Positions 54,640 to 63,866 are shown, numbered from the stretch's first letter. The stretch: DNA of 64,000 bases from Kitasatospora kifunensis (GCF_014203855.1 NZ_JACHJV010000003.1:186001-250000); one strand, 5' to 3'. Numbers and translations: made by a program. The notes: generated by a model from the letters alone, not told the origin.

Positions 54640-54893
54640 GAGCGTGGGTCCGTAACAAGCAAGCGGCTCCGCTCCCGTGATCGGCGGATCGGTCGCGGTG
54701 GCCCTCGCTCTGGACGCAATACGCCACGCCGCGCGGTGACACGCCACTTGATGAGTCGGGCGGAGGAGGAGCGGTTCCCCCGCTGGGGGGAGCTGGTCCC
54801 TCCTCGCGGCGGAGGCCGCGACCGGGGGTGAGCTGGGAGGTTGGAGGCGGCCGGGAAACAGCCCGACTCCCTTCTCCCCATTGAGGATTGACC

Positions 54894-55451
54894 ATGCAAA
54901 AGCTCACCACCGCCATCGCGCTCACCACTGCGGCCGTGGCCCTCGCGGCCGGGACGGCCGGCCCCGCCGCGGCCGCGCCGGCCACCCCCACCCCCCTACC
55001 GGCCCAGCACCTCGCGCTGCACAGCTGGACCCTGCTCAACGAGCACGGCCCGGGTCCCAACCCAGGCGAGCGGCTCACCGCACAGGTCAGCGCCCGTACG
55101 GTCGACGGCCACACCCGGGGGCACGTCGTGGTGCAGCACGTGTTCGAGAAGACCGGCACCATCCGGGCCGAGTTCGACGTCGACTGCCTGACCGTCGACG
55201 GGAACGGCGCCGTCACCGTGACCGGGCCCATCTCGCAGATCGTGGTCACCCCGCTCGGGGGCAAGCCGTACCTCTTCGAGGAAGGCCAGCACCCCGAGGC
55301 CGGCCTCACCTTCTACCCGACCGACGAGCAGCACCAGCGCCGGGTCGGCTGGGACCGGACCAACCCCCAGATGCACTCCGAAGTCGTCAAGTGCGGCACG
55401 GTTCCGGCCAGCCTCTGGGTCATCGACGGCGGGACCTTCCTGCGCCGCTAG
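54894..55451 (+). CDS. Secreted protein of unknown function
   Basis: 185 residues from the ATG at 54894 (GAGGAT 5 nt before). Signal peptide LTTAIALTTAAVALAAGTAG cleaved near AAAAPA. The mature part is beta-rich: HLALHSWTLLNEHGPGPNPG, HVVVQHVFEKTGTIRAEFDV and GGKPYLFEEGQHPEAGLTFY. Two Cys (DCLTV and VKCGTV) may form a disulfide. No family recognised. Its TAG stop is shared with the left flank of the IS5 element. Confidence 0.72.
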   Translation: MQKLTTAIALTTAAVALAAGTAGPAAAAPATPTPLPAQHLALHSWTLLNEHGPGPNPGERLTAQVSARTVDGHTRGHVVVQHVFEKTGTIRAEFDVDCLTVDGNGAVTVTGPISQIVVTPLGGKPYLFEEGQHPEAGLTFYPTDEQHQRRVGWDRTNPQMHSEVVKCGTVPASLWVIDGGTFLRR

Positions 55452-56394
55452 GGCGTGTCTCGTAATTGATCTTGTGGTGGGTCATTGCTCCTCGGCTCGC
55501 AGCCACAGGATCAGTGAGGCGAGGACGACGCCGGCCCGGTAGCGGTTGGCCAGCTTGTCGAACCTGGTTGCCACTGCCCGGAATTGCTTCAGCTTGGCGA
55601 AGCACCGCTCGACGACGTTCCGCCCTTTGTAGGCGGTCTTGTCGAAGGCCGGCGGTCGCCCGCCGCGCAGGCCGCGACGGGCGCGGCCTGCGATCTGGTC
55701 CCGGCGTTCGGGGATGGTCGCCTTGATCCGTCGGCGCCGCAGCAGGTCGCGGATCTTCCGGGAGGAGTAGGCCTTGTCGGCCACGACCCGGTCGGGTCTG
55801 GTCCTTGGTCGCCCGGCCCCGGGACGCGGGACGCGGATGGCGTCCAGGACGGCGGGCAGCATCGTGCAGTCGGCCGCGTTGCCCGTGCTCAATACGATCG
55901 ACAGCGGCAGGCCCCGGCCGTCGACCGCCAGGTGGATCTTGGTGGTCAGCCCGCCCCGGGACCTGCCAAGCGCCTCGCGGCGCGCAACTGCTGCCGGATC
56001 ATCCGATTCGTCCTCGGGCCGATCCCCTTTTTGCGGGCCCCGGCCGCGTGCTGGTGAGCCCTCGCAGCGGTGGAGTCGATCGAGACCGTCCACTCCACGG
56101 TCCCCACCGCGTCGTTGCGGACCTGGACCTCCTGCAGGAGTGCAGTCCAGGTGCCGTCCTTCTCCCATTGAGCGAAGCGCCGGTAGACGGTCTGCCACGG
56201 GCCGTATCGTTCGGGCAGATCACGCCACGGGGCACCCGTACGCAGTCGCCACAGCACCCCGTTGACCACCTGGCGATGATCCCGCCAGGGACGCCCGGCG
56301 CCGTCCCGCTGCGGCAACAACGGCTCTATCCGAGCCCACGCAGCATCGGCTATCTCTCCTCGACTCACCACAAGATCAATTATGAGACACGGCC
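55451..56394 (-). mobile_element. Complete IS5-family element (about 944 bp)
   Basis: Left end GGGCGTGTCTCGTAATTGAT at 55451 and right end (complement) GGCCGTGTCTCATAATTGAT ending at 56394, agreeing in about 25 of 29 bases. A TA target duplication flanks it (55449-55450 and 56395-56396). The transposase frames fill it on the minus strand. The ends and reading frames are intact, so it could be active. Confidence 0.85.
55482..56368 (-). CDS. IS5-family transposase (IS427-like, programmed frameshift)
   Basis: Two overlapping frames. The first starts at GTG 56368: AAWARIEPLLPQRDGAGRPW and WTVSIDSTAARAHQHAAGAR (first DDE Asp). The second continues from the A5 run at 56028-56032 (on the coding strand GCAAAAAGGGG, a classic -1 slip site): GGLTTKIHLAVDGRGLPLSI, VVADKAYSSRKIRDLLRRRR (second Asp) and NVVERCFAKLKQFRAVATRF (Glu). 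The frame pair is the normal expression mode of this IS group, so this is not counted as broken. Confidence 0.85.
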
Positions 56395-56700
56395 TAGGGC
56401 GCGTCGTCAAAGTGATCTTGGATAGTGGATCATGGTTCGGTGATACGTCGTCATGAACTCTCCGATGTCGAGTGGAGCTGGTGGAGCCGCTGCTGCCCCG
56501 GCCCGCGACAGGCCGTCCGCGACTGGACCACCGAAAGGTCTTGAACGGGATCGTGTGGAAGTTCCGGACCGGGGTGGCCGGCGGGACGCGCCGGAACGGT
56601 ACGGTCGCTGGGCCACCCTGCACACCCGCTTCCGGCGCTGGGGCGACGACGGCACCTTCGAGCGAATGCTGCGGGCCGCGCAGCCGAAGGAAGCCCCGTC
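56395..56700 (+). pseudogene. IS5-type transposase N-terminal remnant
   Basis: Plus strand: ELVEPLLPRPATGRPRLDHR and KVLNGIVWKFRTGVA, then after a frameshift DAPERYGRWATLHTRFRRWG and DDGTFERMLRAAQPK. Different from the intact IS5 next door. Cut at about 56700, where a Nudix fragment starts. Confidence 0.75.
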
Positions 56701-56707
56701 TGCGGCG

Positions 56708-56940
56708 CCAGGATCGGGATCTTCTCCGAGGTCCGGCGCTGGCGCGGCGCGCCCCGCATCATGGAGCCGGCCGTGTGCGACGCGATGGGCTGGTACCCGC
56801 TCGACGACCTGCCGTCCCCGATGCTGGCCTACTGCCGCGCCAGCCTGGACGCCTACCAGACCGACCGGCAGCTCGCCGTCCACTTCCAACACCCCGGCGA
56901 CCCGATCGGCCACACACCCGCCTCGACCGGCTCCGCCTGA
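56708..56940 (+). pseudogene. Nudix domain fragment, duplicate of the fusion gene at 62 kb
   Basis: Frame: RIGIFSEVRRWRGAPRIMEP, AVCDAMGWYPLDDLPSPMLA and YCRASLDAYQTDRQLAVHFQ, ending TGA 56938-56940. The first 200 bp are over 90% identical (by eye) to 62717-62930 inside the HIT-Nudix-kinase gene. It begins after the Nudix box, so it has no catalytic residues. Confidence 0.85.
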
Positions 56941-57436
56941 TCCCCGCCGCCGCGACCGCTCCCGAGCTTGGGCAAAGCACGTGACCGCCCCGACCTTTCA
57001 CCGGGTCCGTCGGCCGGGCGGGGTGTGAGCATGGCGGGCCGTCACAGCCACCGGCCCGAACCCCGGCAGCAGCCGGACGGTGAAGCCGACCAGCGACTGC
57101 GGGCGCTGACGACCGGCCAGCCCGTCATCGAGGAGGGCGCCATCGTCCCGGACGGTTGCGACCGACACCGTGCCTGATCGCGGCGCGTTCTGCTCACCCC
57201 AGTTGGCGAGCCTTGTTCGCGATAGTTGGCGAATCAAGGCTTGCCGCGGTAACAGAAAGTTGTCACTCGGTGCGCCAACTGTCTGGTCAGCACGAGATCC
57301 GCCGTCCGCCTGGACACCCCGTTGTTGGCTCGATTCCCCGACCGCGCCAGGTGAATGCAGCCACCTCAGAAACAGCTGGGCCACCGGTCCATACCGTGAA
57401 AGGATGTTGGTTCAGGACAGGGGAGGCGGGGCGAGC
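56941..57436. other. Gene-poor stretch
   Basis: A 48-codon frame at 57031-57177 (MAGRHSHRPEPRQQPDGEAD...) is open but unsupported. Nothing else seen. The region probably contains the promoter of the next gene. Confidence 0.35.
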
Positions 57437-58036
57437 ATGGGTCTGGACTACAGCTACGAGATCTTTATGCCCCCTCGCAATGTTGCGCGAGCACTGACCC
57501 GGCTGGCCGAACTCGCGCCCCAAGGCCGCGACACGCCGCCGCTTCCGGTCACTCTGCCGGGCGGCGAGCAACTGATCGTGCCGTTCACCTCGAAGTACAA
57601 GAGCGAACCGGTCGACTGTTCGGCGGGTGGCACGCTCAAACTGGACACCTCAATCATGATTGAAGTCGACGACGCGGTACGTGAGTTCCACCTCCGCGAT
57701 GTCGACAGGGTCGACGAGTTGGGAAGAGTGTCGGTCGGGTACATCTACTTGACCGTCTGGTTCTCGCCCGCATGGCATCCGAACTTCGCGTCGCTGCAGT
57801 TCACGGCGGCCACATCGGGCATGAGTCGGATGTTCGAGCGGTCCGCGAGCGTCAGGAAGGTGTTCACCGACCTCACCGTCGCCGCCGGTGGCGTGTGCTG
57901 CCTGCTCGACACCGAGACCGGCACCTTCGACATCTGCTGGCTCAACGGCGAGACGGTCAGCGGCGAGACTGTTCCTGGTGACCGCTTCTCGCGCCTCCAC
58001 GATCTCGTCGCCACCTGGCGTGAGCCGATGGAGTAG
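57437..58036 (+). CDS. Protein of unknown function
   Basis: 199 residues. MGLDYSYEIFMPPRNVARAL, TRLAELAPQGRDTPPLPVTL and VSVGYIYLTVWFSPAWHPNF show mixed alpha/beta order; FTAATSGMSRMFERSASVRK, GGVCCLLDTETGTFDICWLN follow. No signal peptide or membrane segment. Similar small proteins that start with GLDYSY are common in Streptomyces and have no assigned role; I recognise no catalytic motif. Confidence 0.65.
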   Translation: MGLDYSYEIFMPPRNVARALTRLAELAPQGRDTPPLPVTLPGGEQLIVPFTSKYKSEPVDCSAGGTLKLDTSIMIEVDDAVREFHLRDVDRVDELGRVSVGYIYLTVWFSPAWHPNFASLQFTAATSGMSRMFERSASVRKVFTDLTVAAGGVCCLLDTETGTFDICWLNGETVSGETVPGDRFSRLHDLVATWREPME

Positions 58037-58138
58037 ATCCACTCTCTCTGGCGTCTACGCGTCCCAGGTGCGCTACCTAACCGAGTCCTTCGCAGTCGGT
58101 GCCCTGACCCGTGGTCGATCAGTCGAACAGTTCCTCTG

Positions 58139-58402
58139 ATAGCCGGGTTGGGCTTCACTGCCGAGATCGCACGCAGGGGCGTGCCCGCCCCGATCCAAGC
58201 CGGAAAACGCTGGGTGGTAGAGCGCACCCACTCGTGGATGAACGGCTACGGAAAGCTCCGTCGCTGTACCGAGAGGAGCGGCGAGGTCGTGGACTTCTAC
58301 CTCTACCTCGCCGCCACTCTCGTCACGCTCCGCATGCTCATCCGACGCTCGACGAGCCGCTACCGCTGGGACGGCCGCCCCACCACCAGACGCCTCAAGT
58401 GA
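58139..58402 (+). pseudogene. IS5-family transposase, C-terminal remnant (right-facing)
   Basis: GFTAEIARRGVPAPIQAGKR, WVVERTHSWMNGYGKLRRCT (DDE Glu region), then VDFYLYLAATLVTLRMLIRR and a stop at 58400-58402. The N-terminal two thirds are missing. The last 112 bp recur inverted at 59227-59338. The 100 nt to the left (VRYLTESFAVGALTRGRSVE) may be another small remnant. Confidence 0.8.
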
Positions 58403-58420
58403 TCCATTCGCCGGTCGGTC

Positions 58421-59185
58421 TTAGTCCCAGTCCTGCAGCTGCTGGAGCAGGTCGGCGTCGCCCTCCATCCGCAGCGAGCCGGCCGGGATGCGCATGTACA
58501 TGAGCAGGGCCATCTCGCTCGCCGTGCCGTAGATGGCGGCGGTGGGCTTGCTCTCGGCGGCCTCCGCCGCGGTGAGGCGGGTGAAGCGGGAACCGGCGGC
58601 GTCCACCGTCTGGCGCCAGGAGCCAGCCTCGGCTGCGTGGTAGTCCATGGTGGCGGGCTCGCCCGGCCACGGGACCGTGACGGTGCAGACGGTGGCGAGG
58701 AACTCCTCGATGGCGTCGAGCGCCTCGGTCGTCGGCAGCTCCTGCGGGGTACCGGAGGCCAGCTGGGCGTCGTAGGTGTGGATCAGCGACTCCGGGACGC
58801 GGCGGCGGGCCACGGCGGCCACCGTGTGCGGCGAGGCCAGCGGCTCCCACCAGGCCCAGCAGCCCCGGTCCGGGCCGGCCTCGCGCAGAGCAGTAAGCAG
58901 CTGCTCCGTCGAGTCGGCCAGCCAGGTTATGAGGGCCTCGCGCTCCCTGGGCGCCGCCAGCCCGTCCTTGCTCGGCCGCTCGTCGCCCGGCGCGGTGTTC
59001 AGCACGATGTAGGCCCAGAAGCGGTCCCCCTCACTGAGGTGGTTCGCCAGGTCGTACAGCGTCCAGCCCGGGCAGGACGGGACGTCGGCGTCGAGGCTGG
59101 GGGCCGCGGCGACGGAGGCGCGGAACGCGGCGGACCGCTCGTCAATCATCCGCAGCAGGGTGGGGAAGTAGAGATGCTCAGTCAC
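58421..59185 (-). CDS. Maleylpyruvate isomerase/DinB-fold family protein
   Basis: 254 residues. RSAAFRASVAAAPSLDADVP, CPGWTLYDLANHLSEGDRFW (first His) and VPESLIHTYDAQLASGTPQE (His-x3-Asp metal ligands) define the mycothiol-dependent family. The C-terminal part MALLMYMRIPAGSLRMEGDA is the SCP2-like cap. Its stop TAA (58421-58423) lies in the inverted repeat, so the original C-terminus may have been slightly different. Paralogous to 51212-52069. Confidence 0.82.
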   Translation of the reverse strand: MTEHLYFPTLLRMIDERSAAFRASVAAAPSLDADVPSCPGWTLYDLANHLSEGDRFWAYIVLNTAPGDERPSKDGLAAPREREALITWLADSTEQLLTALREAGPDRGCWAWWEPLASPHTVAAVARRRVPESLIHTYDAQLASGTPQELPTTEALDAIEEFLATVCTVTVPWPGEPATMDYHAAEAGSWRQTVDAAGSRFTRLTAAEAAESKPTAAIYGTASEMALLMYMRIPAGSLRMEGDADLLQQLQDWD

Positions 59186-59247
59186 GCAGACCTTGTATCA
59201 CCCGGACCGGGACTCTCGCACTCGATTAAGACCGACCGGCGAATGGA

Positions 59248-59338
59248 TCACTTGAGGCGTCGGGTGGTGGGGCGGCCGTCCCAGCGGTAGCGGCTCGTCG
59301 AGCGTCGGATGAGCATGCGGAGCGTGACGAGAGTGGCG
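59248..59338 (-). pseudogene. IS5-family transposase, C-terminal remnant (left-facing)
   Basis: ATLVTLRMLIRRSTSRYRWD and a stop at 59248-59250, matching the right-facing remnant in inverted orientation. Joined at 59338 to another transposase. Confidence 0.8.
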
Positions 59339-59778
59339 CCCAGCCTGGCCGCCTCGTGCCGGGGCATGGCCTCGCATTCGGCGACTTTCGCAGCCCGGCG
59401 CTGGCCGAGCGTGGTCGTCGCCGGGTCGTATGCCGGCCGGGCGCGGTCCGCACGGCCGTCCCGGAATCCCGTGGTCACCTCCATCACGTGCTCGGCCCTG
59501 ATCCGGGCCCGCTCCAGCTGGTCCGCCGTCAGGTCCGCCAGAGACCGGGACTGCCCGGTGTCGACCGGGCGTGCCAAGGACGCCGCAGTGGTGGCCGGGC
59601 GGGCGTCCGGGTGGTGGACAAGCCAGCGGATCGGGCGGATCTCGGATCGGCCCTCGCCGTCCGAGAGCGTGAAGCGCCCCTTCTGCGGCTCGATCACGTC
59701 GACAGTCCACTCGACGCCGTTCAGCCGCGGCTGGCTGCCCGGCGCAAGGTTCAACAAGCCGCGTCCACCCGCCATCAC
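59339..59778 (-). pseudogene. Mu/TniA-type transposase, N-terminal remnant
   Basis: GLLNLAPGSQPRLNGVEWTV, DVIEPQKGRFTLSDGEGRSE and IRPIRWLVHHPDARP, then TTLGQRRAAKVAECEAMPRH. This resembles the DNA-binding N-terminus of actinobacterial Mu-type integrase/transposases. It is cut before the DDE domain and continues into the IS5 remnant in the same frame. Confidence 0.65.
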
Positions 59779-60163
59779 GGCCGCCGGCGAGTTCGCTGCC
59801 CGAGCCAGACCGCGGGCTCGTCATCCGCAGGCGATCACCGATCTTGTCCGTAACTCAACGTCACCTGATCGGCTCCGTGGCCGGTCTCGCCAACAAGCGT
59901 GAGCAGTCACAGCGGCTGGTACGCCGCTGGGGAACGCGGCGGAGCCAAGAAGGCGGGAAATCGAAAAGACCGCCTTCGACCCGGGCTCGCCGGGAACCGC
60001 CTGGCTTGATCGGCCCACTCGAACAGCGGCAGGATCGTCCACACGGAAGACAGTTCCTGACGAATCATCAACTTCCCTGCAAAACAGCACCATTGGTATT
60101 GCTGTGCTGCTGTGCTGCGCCCAGCCGCACGGTGCTCACGTTCCAGGAAGAGGAGCCCGACGA
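59779..60163. other. Gene-free stretch upstream of the Nudix operon
   Basis: 385 nt, no convincing frame. The promoter of the rightward nucleotide-handling operon should be here; TTGCTGTGCTGCTGTGCTGC near 60098 is a short GCTGT repeat. No clear hairpin. Confidence 0.4.
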
Positions 60164-60547
60164 GTGATCGACTTCAGGGTGCTGACCGCGTCCGCCTTCC
60201 GTGAGGGGGTCGAACGGATCGGGGTCGGCGTCGTCGTCCGCGACCACTCCGGGCGGATCCTGATGATCCGCTGCTCCGCCCACGACGTGCTGCCAGGTCT
60301 GTGGGAGTACCCGGGCGGAGGCCTGGAGGACGGCAAGGACGTCGAGGACGTCGAGGCCGGAGCGGCGCGCGAGCTCGCCGAGGAGACCGGGCTCGCCGGT
60401 CTGCCGCTGGAGTACGCGCGCACCCTGGACTTCACCAACCAGAACGACCGCCGGGTGCGGCAGTTCGTGTTCACCGCCGTCGTGCCGGACGGCACCGCGG
60501 TGACCCTGTCGGCAGACCACGACGCCCACGTGCTGGTCACCCGGTGA
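60164..60547 (+). CDS. Nudix hydrolase
   Basis: 127 residues from the GTG at 60164 (AGGAGCCCGACGA before). IGVGVVVRDHSGRILMIRCS, then LPGLWEYPGGGLEDGKDVED and AGAARELAEETGLAG: a Nudix box with REx2EExG intact and a two-residue longer first loop. Such enzymes cleave nucleoside diphosphate-linked compounds. The stop overlaps the next start (GTGA). First gene of the operon. Confidence 0.86.
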   Translation: MIDFRVLTASAFREGVERIGVGVVVRDHSGRILMIRCSAHDVLPGLWEYPGGGLEDGKDVEDVEAGAARELAEETGLAGLPLEYARTLDFTNQNDRRVRQFVFTAVVPDGTAVTLSADHDAHVLVTR

Positions 60548-61221
60548 TCCCCACCGACGCGAGCACCGCCCCGGCCATCACCCGGTCGGGCACCCACGGG
60601 CCGGGCGAGGGCAGCCGCTCAGATCGGGGGGACGGTACCGCGCTGGGTCACCCAGCGAGCGCCGTCCAGGCCACGATCCGGGAGAGCGCAGGGTCGCCGA
60701 CGCCACGCCTGTGCGTGCTGCGGGGCAACTCCGGCTCCGGCAAGACCTCCATCGCCACCGAGATCCGCCGCCGGTACGGGCGCGGCATCGCGCTGGTCAG
60801 CCAGGACAACATCCGCCGCACCGTGCTGCGCGAGCGCGATGTCCCCGGAGCACCGAACATCGGCCTGATCGGCACCATGGCCCGGTACGCCCTGAACCAC
60901 GGGTACCACGTGGTCATCGAAGGGATCATGTACGCGGACCGCTACGGCGGCATGCTCGAAGCCCTGGCCCGCGACCACCAGGGCCAGTCCCGCCTCTATT
61001 ACCTCAACGTCGACTTCACCGAGACGCTTCGCCGCCACGCCACCAAACCCCAGGCCGACGAGTACGGCGAGACCGAGATGCGCGACTGGTACCGGCCTGA
61101 CGACCTCCTGCCCAGCGGCATCGAACAGGTCATCCCTGCGGACAGCACCCTGGAGGAGAGCGTCGCACGGATCATGAGAGACCTGGGCCTCGCCGACACT
61201 CACGGCCACGCGCCTGGATAG
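60544..61221 (+). CDS. P-loop kinase, zeta-toxin-like AAA family
   Basis: 225 residues from the GTG at 60544, 4-nt overlap with the Nudix gene. Walker A GNSGSGKTS at residues about 60-68, RGIALVSQDNIRRTVLRERD, MARYALNHGYHVVIEGIMYA (Walker B-like) and LYYLNVDFTETLRRHATKPQ (lid). Related to zeta-toxin and polynucleotide/nucleoside kinases. The first about 50 residues are disordered-looking. Together with Nudix and MazG-like proteins it suggests nucleotide metabolism; substrate unknown. Confidence 0.82.
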   Translation: MIPTDASTAPAITRSGTHGPGEGSRSDRGDGTALGHPASAVQATIRESAGSPTPRLCVLRGNSGSGKTSIATEIRRRYGRGIALVSQDNIRRTVLRERDVPGAPNIGLIGTMARYALNHGYHVVIEGIMYADRYGGMLEALARDHQGQSRLYYLNVDFTETLRRHATKPQADEYGETEMRDWYRPDDLLPSGIEQVIPADSTLEESVARIMRDLGLADTHGHAPG

Positions 61222-61239
61222 CCGCCGCCGTTGGCCGAC

Positions 61240-61559
61240 CCGACATCGCGTGGCCCGGTCACTGGCCGCCGATCGGCGGCCGGCGCGAGGACAACGAGAC
61301 CCCCCTCGAGTACGGCACCCGTGAGGTGGAGGAGACCGGTGTCAACGCGAGCAGCCTGCGGCTCCTACCGGGTCCCCGGCACGAGCCGGTCTCCGAGCAC
61401 ACCGTAGTCCTGCACGGCACCTGCGAGGGCGACGACACCGCCTTCGTCCTCGGCGAGGGCCAGGCCGACCGGTTCGTCCCGATCGGCGAGATCGACGAGT
61501 TGCTCGGCCCCACCCCGCCATACATCAAGCGCTACCTTCTGGCTGATCGGAGACCGACC
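61240..61559 (+). pseudogene. Nudix hydrolase remnant
   Basis: GHWPPIGGRREDNETPLEYG, TREVEETGVNASSLRLLPGP and LHGTCEGDDTAFVLGEGQAD, ending near PPYIKRYLL. The Nudix box has REVEETG instead of REx2EExG, so one codon is missing, and there is no start codon or N-terminal strand. The frame has no stop of its own before the next gene. Likely decayed. Confidence 0.65.
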
Positions 61560-61560
61560 A

Positions 61561-61896
61561 GTGGACCTCAGCGAGATCACGAGGCGGGCCATGCACGTCC
61601 ACGGCCTCTACGACGAGCTCAACCAGGCGCAGCGCGGCCGCACCTGGTCGCGGCACGACTTCGTCCTCGGTTTCGTCGGCGACGTCGGCGACCTCGCCAA
61701 GCTCACTCAGGCCGCCGACGGCGTCCGGCCTGCGCCGGTGGGACCCGGCCTCGGGCACGAGCTGGCGGACTGCCTGTGGTCCGTCGTCGTGATCGCCGAG
61801 CTCTACGGCATCGACCTCGCAGCCGAATTCACGACGACCATGCAGCAGTTGGAGGAGTCCATCACCGGCGAACTGGAACCGGGGGCGACGCAGTGA
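61561..61896 (+). CDS. MazG-like nucleotide pyrophosphohydrolase
   Basis: 111 residues from the GTG at 61561. EITRRAMHVHGLYDELNQAQ, RTWSRHDFVLGFVGDVGDLA and HELADCLWSVVVIAELYGID carry the MazG Mg-binding pattern (GDxGD in place of ExxE; E/D in ELADCLW). Cleaves nucleoside triphosphates to monophosphates by family. The stop overlaps the next GTG (GTGA). Confidence 0.78.
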   Translation: MDLSEITRRAMHVHGLYDELNQAQRGRTWSRHDFVLGFVGDVGDLAKLTQAADGVRPAPVGPGLGHELADCLWSVVVIAELYGIDLAAEFTTTMQQLEESITGELEPGATQ

Positions 61897-63830
61897 AGCG
61901 GGTCGAGTTCGACGAGCAGGCGTACGCGCAGCGGTCCCGGACCGGGCCGTGCTTCATCTGCCGCATGCTGGCCGGGGACCCGGAATTCCGGCACGAGATC
62001 GTCTACCGTGACGAGCACCACGTGGTGTTCCTGGACCGGTACCCGACCCTGCTCGGCAAACTGCTGGTCGCTCCGGTCCTGCACCGGGAGGACGTGATCG
62101 GCGACTTCACCGAGGAGGAGACCGCCGAGCTCTGGCAGACCGTCCACCGCGCCGGGGCGGCGCTCAAGCACATCGTGCCGACCGAGCGGATCTACGTGCT
62201 GAGCCTCGGCTCCAAGAGCGGCAACAGCCACGTCCACATTCACGTGGCCGCGCTCCCGCCCGGCGTGCCGTACGAGGAACAGCAGACGGCCTCCCTGCTG
62301 TGGGAGAGCGCCGGGCTGCTCGAGGTATCGGCCGAGGAGACCGCCCGGATCGCCGGGCAGTTGCGGGCCTCGCTCTCGTCAGGAGAAGAGCAGCATGCAG
62401 GGATCCGCGACGAGGAGCCCGTCCCAGCGTCCACGGAGCAGTCCTCGTCGGCGCCGCCCCGCCACCAGGAACCCGTCGACGTCCACCTGATTCTGCGCCG
62501 GGACGGCGCCGCGGGCCCGGAGGTGCTGCTGTCCCGCCGCGCCGGACAGGTCTACGCCTCAGGCCTGCTGCACCTTCCCAGCGGTCACCTCGACGGATCC
62601 CACGAAGACGTAGTGGAGGCGCTGATCCGCGAGGCGAAGGAGGAGACCGGCGTCGACATCGACCCGGCCGATGTCCGTGCCGCCGTCACCGTGCACCACC
62701 GAAGCCCGGCCGGCGGCTCCAGGATTGGGATCTTCTTCGAGGTCCGGCGCTGGCACGGCGCGCCCCGCATCATGGAGCCGGCCGTGTGCGACGCGATGGG
62801 CTGGTACCCGCTCGACGACCTGCCGTCCCCGATGGTGGCCTACTGCCGAGCCGGGCTGGACGCCTACCGGACCGGTCGGCAGTTCGCCGTCCACTTCCGG
62901 CGGCCTGGCGACCCGATCGCCTTCGACCCCACGGCGGACTGCCTTCGCTCGCTGCTCTCCGCCGAGCCGGCCGCAGACGCGCCCCACCGGGAGGTACGGG
63001 AGTTCACCGAGAAGGCAGTTGGGCGCGTCAGTACCTGGACGGACACCTCCTGGGCCCGGGAGGGGAGCCGCGTGTGGCTCGCACGTGGTGCCGAGGGCGG
63101 CGAGTGGTTCGTGAAGGTCCATCAGAGCGATCGTTTCCACGGCCGGGAGGTCGAGGCCTACCGGACCTGGGTGCCGGCCTTGGGCCCGGCCGCGCCCCGC
63201 CTGGTGGCCGCCGACGCGCGGCTGCGAGCCGTCGTCATCACCGCGATGCCCGGCCGCTCCCTGCACGGTGCCCTCCACCCGCCCGAGGAGCAGCGGCGGA
63301 TCTTCCACCGCATCGGGGTGCTCGCGGCCGCGATCCACCGCAGCGCTCCCCCGCGCCCGGGTGACGGGGCGCCGGCAGCGCTCGGGAAGCTGGAGCGGCA
63401 CCTGGCGGGCGCCCGCAATCACCTCGCGCCCGGCGACGAGGACTACATCCGCGCCATGGCCAAGAGGGCCGAGCAGCTCCCCGCCCTCGACCTGGTGCCC
63501 ACGCACGGCGACTTCCAGCTCCGGAACCTCCGGTGGGACGAGGCAACTGGCAGCCTTTGCGTGATCGACTTCGAGCGCGCCGAACCGGGCCCCGCCGTAC
63601 GGGACTTTGTGCGGCTGTCCGACGCCTGGACCGGCCGACCGGACCTCTACGAGGCCGTGATGGCCGGCTACGGCAGGCAGCTCTCGGTGGCCGAAGAGGA
63701 ACACCTCACCGTCCACCAGGTCCTCGACGCCGTCTCCGGCATCCAGTACGGAGCTGCCAACGGGGACCCCGAGCTCGTCGAACGCGGGCGCCGCACCCTG
63801 GCCAAGCTACGCGCCACCAATCGCCCGTGA
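61893..63830 (+). CDS. HIT - Nudix - aminoglycoside phosphotransferase-like fusion
   Basis: 645 residues from the GTG at 61893. Residues 1-175: HIT domain, GPCFICRMLAG and the HVHIHVA histidine triad at 113-119. Residues 185-345: Nudix, LPSGHLDGSHEDVVEALIRE and AKEETGVDI with REx2EExG intact. Residues 360-645: APH/choline kinase-like fold, with WFVKVHQSDRFHGREVEAYR (ATP Lys and Glu), THGDFQLRNLRW (catalytic Asp540, Asn) and VIDFERAEPG (Asp559). Three nucleotide-handling activities on one chain. A two-domain version is more common; I do not know of this exact order. Coupled to MazG-like and kinase genes. Confidence 0.85.
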   Translation: MKRVEFDEQAYAQRSRTGPCFICRMLAGDPEFRHEIVYRDEHHVVFLDRYPTLLGKLLVAPVLHREDVIGDFTEEETAELWQTVHRAGAALKHIVPTERIYVLSLGSKSGNSHVHIHVAALPPGVPYEEQQTASLLWESAGLLEVSAEETARIAGQLRASLSSGEEQHAGIRDEEPVPASTEQSSSAPPRHQEPVDVHLILRRDGAAGPEVLLSRRAGQVYASGLLHLPSGHLDGSHEDVVEALIREAKEETGVDIDPADVRAAVTVHHRSPAGGSRIGIFFEVRRWHGAPRIMEPAVCDAMGWYPLDDLPSPMVAYCRAGLDAYRTGRQFAVHFRRPGDPIAFDPTADCLRSLLSAEPAADAPHREVREFTEKAVGRVSTWTDTSWAREGSRVWLARGAEGGEWFVKVHQSDRFHGREVEAYRTWVPALGPAAPRLVAADARLRAVVITAMPGRSLHGALHPPEEQRRIFHRIGVLAAAIHRSAPPRPGDGAPAALGKLERHLAGARNHLAPGDEDYIRAMAKRAEQLPALDLVPTHGDFQLRNLRWDEATGSLCVIDFERAEPGPAVRDFVRLSDAWTGRPDLYEAVMAGYGRQLSVAEEEHLTVHQVLDAVSGIQYGAANGDPELVERGRRTLAKLRATNRP

Positions 63831-63866
63831 CCACCCATAATCCCCAACCGACCAGAGGAGCAGCAC

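Larger units (their letters stand above)
58312..59338. repeat. 112-bp inverted repeat of IS ends bracketing a DinB-fold gene
   Basis: 58312-58423 and 59227-59338 are inverted copies with 1-3 mismatches, both ending in GGTCGGTCTTA at the inside. They contain the last codons of the same IS5 transposase. The 803 bp between them hold only the DinB-type gene, whose TAA stop is inside the left copy. Confidence 0.85.

Noticed and set aside
55482..56368. IS5 transposase counted as broken by its frameshift
   Set aside because: The A5-G4 slip site at the frame junction is the normal programmed frameshift of this IS group, and both ends are intact.
61326..63830. A continuous 834-codon frame from the decayed Nudix through the triple fusion
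   Set aside because: The middle part (about 61560-61890) is antisense-like text over the MazG-like gene in another frame. The HIT domain start with its GTGA overlap at 61893 is better supported.
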